Shown here: in pieces, positions 8,052 through 15,770 of the stretch | Layout: each line of letters begins with the position of its first letter | How positions within the stretch are numbered: position 1 is the stretch's first letter | Assembly (NCBI GenBank): GCA_900550475.1 | Contig: URSA01000009.1 | Span: 1-64,000, forward strand | Length of the DNA: 64,000 bases | Source: an uncultured Lachnospiraceae bacterium | GTDB lineage: Bacteria > Bacillota > Clostridia > Lachnospirales > Lachnospiraceae | Reading direction: 5' to 3' | Notes under the pieces: generated by a model | The model's input: the letters and a program-made list of their open reading frames with translations, nothing else | What the model was told of the DNA's origin: nothing | The model's database searches: none | Program-made: the position numbers and the translations under genes

Positions 8052-9239
8052 ATGAAAAAATTTAAAAAACTGATTGCGGCAATTCTGGTTACGGCGATGG
8101 CGGTCTTTTGTCTTGCCGGCTGCGGAGGAAAGAAGAGCGGCGGCAACACGGTGAAGATCGGACTGGTATTTTCCCTGACCGGCGGTACCGCCATCACGGA
8201 GGAATCCATGTATAACTGCGCTATGCTGGCAATTGACGAGATCAATGCGGCAGGCGGAATCGGCGGAAAGCAGATCGAGTATGTGGTGAAGGATTATGCC
8301 ACGGATCCCGACACGGCGGTGAAGGTCGTAAAGGAGCTGATCTTACAGGATCAGGTCAGCGCGATCGTAGGACTTTATACCTCGGCATCCCGCGTGGCGG
8401 TGGAACCGGTTCTGGAGGAGTATGAGATTCCTCTGGTTTACCCTACCTTCTATGAAGGCGAGGAGCCAAACAAGTATGTATTTTACACCGGTGCGGTTCC
8501 AAATCAGCAGGGAGATTATTTCGTACCCTATCTGTTCCGGAACGTTTCTGAGAACTTCTATCTGCTGGGCACCGATACCACTTATGCAAGAGGCATCAAC
8601 AGTCAGGCAGAGGCACAGATCAACAGTCTTGGCGGCAAGGTGGTAGGCAATGAGCTGGTCTCCTCGGATGTGACGGAATTTTCGGATATCATAGCAAAGA
8701 TCAAGGACACCTGCGGTGATGAGGGCTGTGTGATCTACGCCAACTTAAACGGCGACAGCGGCACTGCCTTCTATACACAGTTTGCGGCAGCAGGTCTCTC
8801 CGATAAATACACCATTGCTTCCTTTATCATGGACGAGTCCTTCTCGACGGCATTGGGAAGTGCGGCAGCAGACACCTACGCTTCGGTAAACTATTTCAAC
8901 TCCATTGATTCCGAGGCAAACAAGAAGTTTCTGGAGGCCTACGGCGCAAAGTACGGCGCAGACAAGGCAAAGGCAGTGACGGCAGTGGGCGAGGCAACCT
9001 ACGATGCGGTTTACCTGCTCTCCAAGGCACTGGAAAAGTGCGGTGACGAGATCAACACGGAAAACATTATTTCCAACTTCGCAGGTGTGAGCTTTGACGC
9101 GCCTCAGGGAACCATCACGGTGGATGGCGAGAACCACCACATTTACTGCAAGGCGAGAATCGGTCTGGTGCAGGCGGACGGCACCATTGCAACCGTGTTT
9201 GAAAGCGATGACGTGATCAAGCCGGAGCCTACAAAATAG
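8052..9239 (+). CDS. Urea/amide-type ABC transporter substrate-binding lipoprotein
   Basis: A signal peptide with lipobox (FCLAGC) is followed by a periplasmic-binding fold of the Liv/Urt type: IGLVFSLTGGTAITEESMYN, AIDEINAAGGIGGKQIEYV and IVGLYTSASRVAVEPVLEEY. Such motifs are typical of UrtA/AmiC/FmdD proteins that bind urea, short amides or leucine-type ligands. Length 395 is normal. The ribosome site is AAAAGGAGG. The ligand cannot be read from sequence; neighbouring deaminases suggest a nitrogen heterocycle rather than urea, and no urease genes are present in the window. Confidence 0.85.
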   Translation: MKKFKKLIAAILVTAMAVFCLAGCGGKKSGGNTVKIGLVFSLTGGTAITEESMYNCAMLAIDEINAAGGIGGKQIEYVVKDYATDPDTAVKVVKELILQDQVSAIVGLYTSASRVAVEPVLEEYEIPLVYPTFYEGEEPNKYVFYTGAVPNQQGDYFVPYLFRNVSENFYLLGTDTTYARGINSQAEAQINSLGGKVVGNELVSSDVTEFSDIIAKIKDTCGDEGCVIYANLNGDSGTAFYTQFAAAGLSDKYTIASFIMDESFSTALGSAAADTYASVNYFNSIDSEANKKFLEAYGAKYGADKAKAVTAVGEATYDAVYLLSKALEKCGDEINTENIISNFAGVSFDAPQGTITVDGENHHIYCKARIGLVQADGTIATVFESDDVIKPEPTK

Positions 9240-9285
9240 AACCAAACCCCGCATCACAGATTAGAAAGAGAGAGGATGAGCTTTT

Positions 9286-10155
9286 ATGAATGGATCATTG
9301 ATCGGGCAATTGCTTGTGTCGGGCGCGTGCAGCGCATTTGTCCTACTTCTTACATCGCTTGGTCTGGTCATCATCATGGGATATATGAAGGTGGTGAATC
9401 TGGCACACACCGAAATGCTGATGGCAGGTGCTTACATATGCTATTACCTGTATGCGGTGCTGCATATACCGTTTCTTCTGACGCTCATACTGTCATACAT
9501 CATTTCCTTTTTCTTCGGGATGCTGGTGGAAAAGACGATCATCTGCCATTTTTACGGCAAAATGGCGGAGACGCTGCTTGCCACCTATGCCATATCGATC
9601 ATTATGAAACAGCTTGCGCTGATCGTGTTCGGAAAGTCCTACAAGCAGGTGGCATATCCGGTGACGGCGGTAATCAATATCGGGCCGGTCTACATTGAAT
9701 CCTACAAGCTGGTGCTGTGCGGGATCTCACTGGTGGCGCTCTGCGGTACGCTGATCTTCATACATAAGACATCCATGGGGCGGAAGATCCGCTCCACGAC
9801 CCAGAACCGAACCATGACAAACTGTCTCGGCATCGACACCCGCAAGGTGGACACAATTACCTTTTCCCACGGGATGGGACTGGCGGGGCTTGCGGGGGCG
9901 GCAATCGCCCCCATGGCTACCGTCACCTACTCGCTGGGTGAGAGCTGGCTGACCAACACCTTTATGAATGTGGTCATGGGCGGCGTTTCCTCCCTGTTCG
10001 GAACGGTGGCGTCCTCGTTCATCATTCAGGAGGCAATCTCTCTGATCAGCGGCTTTAAGGGAAGCGTGACGGCACAGATCATCGTACTGTTAGTTGTGAT
10101 CGTGATCGTGAGAATCAAGCCGGAAGGCCTGTTTACACCGAAGGGAAGGAGATGA
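9286..10155 (+). CDS. ABC transporter permease, UrtB/LivH type
   Basis: A 289-residue membrane protein with about eight hydrophobic segments and the LivH-family signature near residues 180-215 (NRTMTNCLGIDTRKVDTITF, then SHGMGLAGLAGA). It forms one half of the membrane pore with the next gene. It follows the binding-protein gene by 46 bp and overlaps the next permease start by 4 bp, showing translational coupling. Confidence 0.88.
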   Translation: MNGSLIGQLLVSGACSAFVLLLTSLGLVIIMGYMKVVNLAHTEMLMAGAYICYYLYAVLHIPFLLTLILSYIISFFFGMLVEKTIICHFYGKMAETLLATYAISIIMKQLALIVFGKSYKQVAYPVTAVINIGPVYIESYKLVLCGISLVALCGTLIFIHKTSMGRKIRSTTQNRTMTNCLGIDTRKVDTITFSHGMGLAGLAGAAIAPMATVTYSLGESWLTNTFMNVVMGGVSSLFGTVASSFIIQEAISLISGFKGSVTAQIIVLLVVIVIVRIKPEGLFTPKGRR

Positions 10156-11243
10156 GCCGCATGAAGGAAAAACTGAAAAATCTGCCGGTCAACCGGTATA
10201 TCGATATGGCGCTGTTTGCCTTCCTGCTTGTGTTTCCTTTTCTGGGAAGCACCTACTGGATCTATGTCATGTCCGGCATCATGGCGTATATCATTTTTGC
10301 ATTGTCGCTGGATCTGTTGTGGGGCTATACGGGACTGATGAGTATGGGACACAGCCTCCTGTTCGGCGCGGGCGGTTATATGATTGGGATTTCCTGCGCC
10401 TACATCAACCGGGCGGACTGGGTGGAGTATGAAAAGCTGCCGTGGTTTCTTGCCCCTCTCGCCTCGCAGACGGGTGCGTTTGTCATGGCACTCCTTCTCC
10501 CGGCGGTGATCTCGCTGGTGATCGGATTTTTCATGTTCACCGGAAAAATCCAGGGGGTGTTTTTCTCCCTGATCACACTGGCACTCTCCGGTGTGGCGGA
10601 GCTGTTTGTGATCAACCAGAGCGTGTACACCCACGGCAACAGCGGCATTTCCATCACAAGCCGAACCATTATATCCGACGCCAAGGATGCCAGAATGAGC
10701 GATTTTGCATTCTACTTTGTGATTCTGTTGTTTCTGCTTCTGTGCTACGGGCTCTGCATGCTGATCGTACATTCCAGAGTGGGAAAGGTATTGCAGGCGG
10801 TTCGGGAGAATGAATCCCGGCTTACCTTCTTCGGCTACAAGCCGTCCGCCTTTAAAATGCTGATCTACACCGTGAGCGGCATGATGGCGGGGCTTGCGGG
10901 CGTGCTCTATGTCAGGACGCAGGGCAGCGTCAACTCTACGGCAGTGGGCATCAATCTGGCGACGCTTGTGCTTGTCTGGGTAGCTGTGGGCGGCAGGGGC
11001 AATCTGACCGGCGCCATGGTGGGAACGCTGGTGCTGCAGGTGGCGGAAACCGTGCTGAACTCCGTGTTCTCCGGGATATCTGCGGACTTTGCACAGTATT
11101 GGAAGCTGGTGCTGGGAATTGTGATTCTGGTCATTGTATTTGTGATTCCCAAGGGAATTGTGGGAACCTTTGTGGATATTCAGCAGAAAGCCCGTGACAG
11201 GAGGCGCAAGGAGAGGATTCTTTCAAAGGAGGAGCGGGCATGA
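10152..11243 (+). CDS. ABC transporter permease, UrtC/LivM type
   Basis: A 363-residue multi-span protein with LivM-family motifs (LDLLWGYTGLMSMGHSLLFG; VGKVLQAVRENESRLTFFGY; LVWVAVGGRGNLTGAMVG). The basic C-terminus is probably cytoplasmic. The start overlaps the upstream stop in an ATGA arrangement after AAGGGAAGGAG, and the stop overlaps the ATPase start the same way. A second in-frame ATG four codons in is an alternative start. Confidence 0.88.
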   Translation: MSRMKEKLKNLPVNRYIDMALFAFLLVFPFLGSTYWIYVMSGIMAYIIFALSLDLLWGYTGLMSMGHSLLFGAGGYMIGISCAYINRADWVEYEKLPWFLAPLASQTGAFVMALLLPAVISLVIGFFMFTGKIQGVFFSLITLALSGVAELFVINQSVYTHGNSGISITSRTIISDAKDARMSDFAFYFVILLFLLLCYGLCMLIVHSRVGKVLQAVRENESRLTFFGYKPSAFKMLIYTVSGMMAGLAGVLYVRTQGSVNSTAVGINLATLVLVWVAVGGRGNLTGAMVGTLVLQVAETVLNSVFSGISADFAQYWKLVLGIVILVIVFVIPKGIVGTFVDIQQKARDRRRKERILSKEERA

Positions 11244-11992
11244 GCGAGGAGAGAAAGGTTCTTTTGGAAGTGAAAAATCTGTCCGTGGAATTTAACGGTT
11301 TCAAGGCGCTGACCTCCGTTAACATGAAGATCTACGACGGGGAGCTTCGGGTGATCATCGGTCCCAACGGCGCGGGAAAAACCACCTTTATGGATCTTGT
11401 TACAGGAAAGAGCACCCCGACCAGCGGGAAGGTGATCTTTGACGGCAGGGACATCACCGGAAAATCCACCACGGAAATCACCAGAAACTATCATATCGGA
11501 AGAAAATTCCAAGGCCCCAACGTGTTTGACAACATGACGGTGAAGGAGAATATCGAGATTGCGGCGGAGGGCTTCAACAGCCTGCATTCCTGCGTTTTTT
11601 TCAGAAAAAACAAGGCGTTCAAGGACAAGGTGGACGAGGTGCTGAAAAAAATCGATCTGTACGATTACCGCCATTTCTTTGCGGGTGATCTGTCCCACGG
11701 ACAGCGTCAGTGGCTGGAGATCGGCATGGTGGTGGCGCAGAATCCCCGGTTGATCATATTGGACGAACCCACTGCGGGAATGACGGCGGATGAGACATAC
11801 AAGACGGGAGAGATGATCAAGAAGCTGAAAGGGGAGCATACGCTGATCGTTGTGGAGCATGACATGGATTTCGTGCGTCAGGTGGCGGAGTATGTGACAG
11901 TGCTCAATTATGGTAAGCTTCTGGCGGAGGGTACCATGGAAGAGGTACAGAAGAATGAAGAGGTCATTGCCGTTTATCTGAAAGAGGATTGA
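11240..11992 (+). CDS. ABC transporter ATPase, UrtD/LivG type
   Basis: A complete ABC ATPase: Walker A GPNGAGKTT (about residue 38), the LivG/UrtD-specific IGRKFQGPNVFDNMTVKENI, the signature LSHGQRQWLEIGM and Walker B LIILDEPTAGM, with the switch His in VVEHDMDF. UrtD proteins carry the SHGQRQW variant, which supports Urt rather than Liv subfamily. It pairs with the next ATPase to power the transporter. Confidence 0.9.
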   Translation: MSEERKVLLEVKNLSVEFNGFKALTSVNMKIYDGELRVIIGPNGAGKTTFMDLVTGKSTPTSGKVIFDGRDITGKSTTEITRNYHIGRKFQGPNVFDNMTVKENIEIAAEGFNSLHSCVFFRKNKAFKDKVDEVLKKIDLYDYRHFFAGDLSHGQRQWLEIGMVVAQNPRLIILDEPTAGMTADETYKTGEMIKKLKGEHTLIVVEHDMDFVRQVAEYVTVLNYGKLLAEGTMEEVQKNEEVIAVYLKED

Positions 11993-12001
11993 GGTGAGGG
12001 T

Positions 12002-12718
12002 GTGAATATGGAGAGCAGTATGTTTAAAGCGACGGGCGTAAACGTGAGTTACGGAAAAAGCCGTGTGATCAACGATCTCTCGCTGGAGATCAGACAGGGA
12101 AGCCGCACTGCCATCCTCGGCAGGAACGGTGTGGGAAAGACCACCTTTTTAAAGAGTGCCATGGGGATTCTTCCCATGAGCACCGGAACTCTCTTTTTTG
12201 ACGGTCAGGACATCACAAAGCTGAAAACCTACAAGAGAGCGCTGAGCGGTCTGGGCTATGTGCCTCAGGGGCGCGAGATCATCCCGCTTATGACGGTGGA
12301 GGAAAATCTGGAGCTGGGAGCCATGGGACACAAGAATATTGACATCGCTTCCAAGAAGGAGTGGGTGCTTGGCTATTTTCCCGCGCTGAAGGTGCATATG
12401 AACCGGAACGGCGGCGTGCTCTCCGGCGGACTCCAGCAGCAGCTTGCCATTGCACGCTGTCTGATGGGGGAGCCGAAGATGATCCTGCTCGATGAGCCCA
12501 CGGAGGGCATCCAGCCCAATGTGGTCATGGAGATCGCAGACACCTTGAAGAAGATTGCACAGGAGACCGGCATCACCATCGCGGTGGTAGAGCAGAACCT
12601 GAAGTTCGCCAGACGTCTGGCGGAGGAATTTGTCATTATCCAGAAGGGTGCGGTGGTGGCGGCAGGCAGCATGGATGAGCTGACGGACGACATCATAAAG
12701 AAGTATCTTTCCGTGTAG
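12002..12718 (+). CDS. ABC transporter ATPase, UrtE/LivF type
   Basis: The second ATPase of the transporter, 238 residues: Walker A GRNGVGKTT, LGYVPQGREIIPLMTVEENL, signature LSGGLQQQLAIAR, Walker B MILLDEPTEGIQPN and the switch VVEQNLKFA. LSGGLQQQLAIAR and PTEGIQP are typical of UrtE. Translation starts at GTG 12002 or, with better spacing from GAGGTGAGG, at ATG 12008. Its last 26 bp overlap the 3' end of the convergent reverse transcriptase gene. Confidence 0.9.
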   Translation: MNMESSMFKATGVNVSYGKSRVINDLSLEIRQGSRTAILGRNGVGKTTFLKSAMGILPMSTGTLFFDGQDITKLKTYKRALSGLGYVPQGREIIPLMTVEENLELGAMGHKNIDIASKKEWVLGYFPALKVHMNRNGGVLSGGLQQQLAIARCLMGEPKMILLDEPTEGIQPNVVMEIADTLKKIAQETGITIAVVEQNLKFARRLAEEFVIIQKGAVVAAGSMDELTDDIIKKYLSV

Positions 12719-13901
12719 CGTAGTATTCGTGTACCAGACTGCGGTAGCCCCATTCCTTCAGGGTGTCATAGCGGATCCGGTAGTTGGATTTTGAGTGTCT
12801 GCCGGTGGCGGCATAGCGGATGTACTGCTGCATGCAGGCGTCGATCTCGGCAAGCCCCTTTGCGGTGGTCAGGTTGGGGAAGAACCAACGGCTCCAGGTG
12901 AAGGCGTCGGGATCCCGGTCTGCATAAAATTTTCGGTTCATTGCATGAATAAAGCCTTTGGCAGCCTTTTCGCCGGAGAGCCCCTTCTTGTTCTGCCATC
13001 TGCGCAGGGCACGGGCTTTCCGGCGTATTTTTGCCTTTGTCTTTCGCAGGGTGTTGAGGGAGAGATCCATCTCGCCGTCCCGATAGGAAAATCCCAGAAA
13101 CTCTATGGGTTCTCCCGGTTTGCTGAGCCGCACCTTCTGTGGGTTTAAGGAGAGCGAGTGCTCCGAAAGCCTTAGGTAGAGCAGCTCCTGCAGGTCGGAG
13201 AGCTCCTTAGGGGAATCCGCGAAAAGCAGAATATCATCCGAGTAACGGAAATACAGGCATCCCATGCGCGCAAACTCTGCATCCACGCAGGAAAGGTACA
13301 CGTTGGCAAAGAAGGGGGCTACGGGAATCCCCGCCATGGCACCGCGCTGTTCCGAGACGGCAATTCCGTCCTCAAGGCAGGCATCCGCCGTGAGGAGCTT
13401 AGAAAAAAGCCGGTACAGCGGCGCGTCGGACTCCTCCAGAAAACGAAGCTTTTCCAAAAGAAGTGGAACGGAAACGGAATTGAAATAGTTGTGGATATCC
13501 ACCTTCAGACAGTATTTTTGGGAGACGCCTTTTCCACTGCGGAGGCGTCCTATGGCATCCGAAACGCCGAGCTGCCTGCGGAAGGCATAGCAGTTTTCGG
13601 AGAAAACGGAATCGTAGCGGTAGAGCAGGAAGGCGATGAGCTTCAAAAAAACCTGAAACTCCTCCGGGTAGCAGTAGACGGTGCGTTTTTTTTCGCTTCC
13701 CTCCTTGCTGATCTCCTTTTTGCAGGGGAGCGGTGGGACAAAGTCAGAATCTGAGAGAAGCGCCGCACGCGCGCGGACACCATCCGCAAGAAGGCTGCGG
13801 ATCCGCTCTGCTTCTTCCTTGGAAAGGCTTTGCTTTTCGGTTTTATAGGTTAAAAAAGCCTGCCAGGTTTCGGGCAGGGTAAGCTCGCTTAAAATATCCA
13901 T
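12693..13901 (-). CDS. Stand-alone reverse transcriptase, class unassigned
   Basis: A complete 402-residue RT: block with catalytic Asp135 in LKVDIHNYFNSV, GIPVAPFFANVYL in place of the usual PQGxPxSP motif, active site FRYSDDILLF (Asp222/Asp223) and NPQKVRLSKPGEPIEFLGF. There is no maturase, HNH or Cas1 domain, and no intron RNA. The C-terminal part (about 285-402, ending WGYRSLVHEYY) resembles a thumb domain. It lacks the VTG motif of retron RTs and the SQ motif of DGR RTs, so it is closest to the unclassified/defence-type RTs (inference). The gene lies 30 bp after a structured intergenic region and the small gene at 14094. The ribosome site (CGGAGCG) is weak. Base composition matches neighbours. 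Confidence 0.85.
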   Translation of the reverse strand: MDILSELTLPETWQAFLTYKTEKQSLSKEEAERIRSLLADGVRARAALLSDSDFVPPLPCKKEISKEGSEKKRTVYCYPEEFQVFLKLIAFLLYRYDSVFSENCYAFRRQLGVSDAIGRLRSGKGVSQKYCLKVDIHNYFNSVSVPLLLEKLRFLEESDAPLYRLFSKLLTADACLEDGIAVSEQRGAMAGIPVAPFFANVYLSCVDAEFARMGCLYFRYSDDILLFADSPKELSDLQELLYLRLSEHSLSLNPQKVRLSKPGEPIEFLGFSYRDGEMDLSLNTLRKTKAKIRRKARALRRWQNKKGLSGEKAAKGFIHAMNRKFYADRDPDAFTWSRWFFPNLTTAKGLAEIDACMQQYIRYAATGRHSKSNYRIRYDTLKEWGYRSLVHEYYATRKDTSL

Positions 13902-13931
13902 CTTCGCTCCGTTTGCTGCAGAAAGGGTATA

Positions 13932-14076
13932 AAAAAAGAAAGAGAAAAAACTTTGAAGGAATCAAAGCGTGCTTGATTCTACCGGACTGAACAGATCCCG
14001 GCTGCCTGCAAAGCCGTATCTGGAATCTGCTTTACCCGCCGCAGGCGCAGCAGAGCTGCATTTCTCTTTCTTTTTT
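13932..14076 (-). ncRNA. Putative structured RNA upstream of the reverse transcriptase
   Basis: The gap between the small gene and the RT is bounded by a perfect 16-bp inverted repeat (14061-14076 and 13932-13947; minus-strand 5' arm AAAAAAGAAAGAGAAA). The 113 enclosed bases hold four further stems: 14047-14051/14055-14059, 14037-14040/14044-14047, a bulged 10-bp stem at 13992-14022 and a 7-bp stem at 13959-13979 (GAATCAA/TTGATTC). The first two share one base. This resembles retron or DRT non-coding RNAs, which lie just 5' of their RT and are closed by complementary ends. It could instead be untranslated mRNA structure; transcription is inferred. Confidence 0.6.
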
Positions 14077-14093
14077 CGCGTATGTAATAAGTT

Positions 14094-14486
14094 TCAGAAC
14101 CGGGGAAGGTTTGCGGTGATCCGCTCTGCCATGTAGTCCGCCCGGTTGGGCAGGTAGTCAAAGAAGTCCAGCATTTTCACCCCGTAGGTATCGCAGAATT
14201 GCTTGATCTCCCGGTTAGCCACACGGCTGTAACGACCATAATCGTTCCAGAGCCGGATGTAGAGAACGGGCGCACCGTTTACACACACGGCGTAGGAGAT
14301 GGCCTCCGGCAGGGCATAACTCCTGTTCCGGTTCCAGAGCTGTCCGTACTGCTGCTCCAGTTCGTCTATGGAAATCTTCTTCCTGAGCTCATAGGAGCCG
14401 GCACTTTGCAGAATGTCCGCAAGCTTTTGCTCGAAGCTGCGGGAATCGACTGCGGTATGATTCAATAAACGGTCAAAAAGTCCCAT
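14094..14486 (-). CDS. Small conserved-looking protein upstream of the RT, function unknown
   Basis: A 130-residue protein I do not recognise. The N-terminal half is helical and charged; the second half alternates strand-like and helical segments (ISYAVCVNGAPVLYIRLWND, then YSRVANREIKQFCDTYGVKM, then LPNRADYMAERITANL). This is loosely reminiscent of restriction-endonuclease-like folds in which a strand pair is followed by a helix, but no clear catalytic D-ExK set is visible. It is not an Avd-like four-helix protein. A strong ribosome site (ACAGGAGG) and a near-consensus promoter precede it; no terminator separates it from the RNA region and RT, so the three are probably one transcript. Confidence 0.7.
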   Translation of the reverse strand: MGLFDRLLNHTAVDSRSFEQKLADILQSAGSYELRKKISIDELEQQYGQLWNRNRSYALPEAISYAVCVNGAPVLYIRLWNDYGRYSRVANREIKQFCDTYGVKMLDFFDYLPNRADYMAERITANLPRF

Positions 14487-14512
14487 GTCAAACCTCCTGT
14501 CTTAATGTGTCC

Positions 14513-14541
14513 ATTATAGGGGAAATTGTAAAAAATTGCAA
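14513..14541 (-). promoter_or_regulatory. Promoter of the small protein/RNA/RT unit
   Basis: On the minus strand TTGCAA and a perfect TATAAT are separated by 17 bp, about 25 bp upstream of the small gene. No other promoter of similar quality was seen before the RT. Confidence 0.75.
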
Positions 14542-14591
14542 TATCTGCAATATCAATTAAATTTTCTCATATAAATTTAAGAGGGGTTTTC

Positions 14592-14620
14592 TTGACATTC
14601 CCGATGAATTGATTCACAAT
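14592..14620 (+). promoter_or_regulatory. Promoter of the zinc metallochaperone operon
   Basis: TTGACA and CACAAT are spaced 17 bp. It drives the operon divergently from the RT unit. Confidence 0.65.
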
Positions 14621-14631
14621 ATACTTCTGGA

Positions 14632-14650
14632 CGGAAACATTCAGTTTCCG
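14632..14650. promoter_or_regulatory. Palindromic candidate operator of the zinc operon
   Basis: CGGAAAC-ATTCA-GTTTCCG is a perfect 7-5-7 inverted repeat about 12 bp downstream of the -10, a repressor position. A metal-responsive repressor is plausible; no regulator gene is adjacent. Confidence 0.5.
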
Positions 14651-14672
14651 CGGAACGGAGGATTAGAGAACC

Positions 14673-15755
14673 ATGACAAAAATAGATATTTTTTCAGGAT
14701 TTTTAGGGGCGGGAAAAACCACCCTGATCAAGAAGCTGTTAAAGGAAGCGCTGGCGGGCTCCAAGGTTGTACTGATCGAGAACGAGTTTGGTGAGATCGG
14801 CATCGACGGCGGCTTTTTAAAGGAGTCGGGAATCGAGATCAAGGAGATGAACTCAGGCTGTATCTGCTGCTCACTGGTTGGCGATTTCGGTACTTCCTTA
14901 AAGGAAGTGATCGCTACCTACGCACCGGAGAGAGTGCTGATTGAGCCATCCGGCGTCGGAAAGCTCTCCGATGTGATCCGTGCGGTGGACAACGTGGCTG
15001 CCGACATGGATGTGACGGTCAACAGCGCGGTGGCGGTTGTGGATGCTTCCAAGTGCAGGATGTATATCAAGAACTTCGGAGAGTTTTTCTGTAACCAGAT
15101 CGCCTGTGCGGGAACCATCATTCTGAGCAGGACGGGCAGTCTGTCTCAGGAGAAGCTCGCCGCCTGCGTGGACATGATCCGCGAGTACAACAAGGAAGCA
15201 ACCATCATCACAACACCCTGGGAGGAATTGCAGGGAGAGGATATTTTAAAGACGATCGAGGGTGCGGACAAGCTGGAGGATATGGTGAAGGCGCTTCTGG
15301 CGGAGGAAGATGAGCATGAGCATCACCATCATCACCACGACGATGACGATGAGGACGAACATGAGCATCACCATCATCACCACGACGATGATGACGAGGA
15401 CGAGCATGAGCATCACCACCACAAGCACGGGGAGGGCTGCACCTGCGGCTGCCATGATCACGAGCATCATCATCACCATCATGCAGACGAAATCTTCACA
15501 AGCTGGGGCAAGGAGACGCCCGCAGTATATACGGCGGAAAAGATTGCAGGCATCTTAAAGGCGCTTGACGGCGGAGAGTACGGCATGATCTTGCGTGCAA
15601 AGGGAATGGTTCCCGCCGAGGACGGTACCTGGATCTATTTCGATTATGTGCCGGAGGAGAGCGATATCAGAACCGGAAAGCCTCAGGTAACGGGTAAGCT
15701 CTGCGTGATCGGATCAAAGCTTGACGAGGACAAGCTTGCGGAGCTGTTTGCATAA
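14673..15755 (+). CDS. COG0523 (CobW/ZNG-type) GTPase metallochaperone with His/Asp-rich insert
   Basis: A G3E-family GTPase that delivers metal, usually zinc, to client proteins. Visible are Walker A FLGAGKTT (residues 10-17), ENEFGEIGIDGG, the metal-binding CxCC (Cys63, Cys65, Cys66) and the CobW C-terminal domain. Between GTPase and C-terminal domains (about 210-270) is a His/Asp/Glu-rich loop built from 15-residue repeats (DEHEHHHHHHDDDDE), followed by CTCGC and more His, probably a metal-buffering arm. No clear NKxD is seen; the equivalent may be degenerate. It heads an operon with a second G3E GTPase and a ZIP transporter. Confidence 0.88.
   Translation: MTKIDIFSGFLGAGKTTLIKKLLKEALAGSKVVLIENEFGEIGIDGGFLKESGIEIKEMNSGCICCSLVGDFGTSLKEVIATYAPERVLIEPSGVGKLSDVIRAVDNVAADMDVTVNSAVAVVDASKCRMYIKNFGEFFCNQIACAGTIILSRTGSLSQEKLAACVDMIREYNKEATIITTPWEELQGEDILKTIEGADKLEDMVKALLAEEDEHEHHHHHHDDDDEDEHEHHHHHHDDDDEDEHEHHHHKHGEGCTCGCHDHEHHHHHHADEIFTSWGKETPAVYTAEKIAGILKALDGGEYGMILRAKGMVPAEDGTWIYFDYVPEESDIRTGKPQVTGKLCVIGSKLDEDKLAELFA
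15309..15484 (+). repeat. Tandem repeats encoding the His/Asp-rich loop
   Basis: About three 45-bp units (each beginning near GATGAGCATGAGCATCACCA) lie in tandem in the metallochaperone gene, followed by a second CATCAC-rich stretch. Slippage could change loop length. Confidence 0.8.
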
Positions 15756-15770
15756 GGTAGGAGAGAGAAC

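Noticed and set aside
8052..12718. Urea uptake system serving urease
   Set aside because: No urease or urea amidolyase genes in the window; neighbours are deaminases.
12693..13901. Group II intron-encoded protein
   Set aside because: No maturase or endonuclease domain and no domain V-like RNA downstream; the next gene directly overlaps the 3' end.
12693..14076. Canonical retron
   Set aside because: The RNA layout fits, but the RT lacks the retron VTG motif; the RT class is left open.
13979..14161. 60-residue minus-strand open frame overlapping the RNA region
   Set aside because: It overlaps the end of the small gene in another frame, has no ribosome site and runs through the stem structures.
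12693..14486. Diversity-generating retroelement
   Set aside because: No variable/template repeat pair or variable target gene was found, the RT lacks the SQ motif and the small protein does not look like Avd.
15246..15482. Minus-strand hydrophobic open frame (Met/Val/Leu-rich)
   Set aside because: It is the complement of the His/Asp repeat in the metallochaperone gene.
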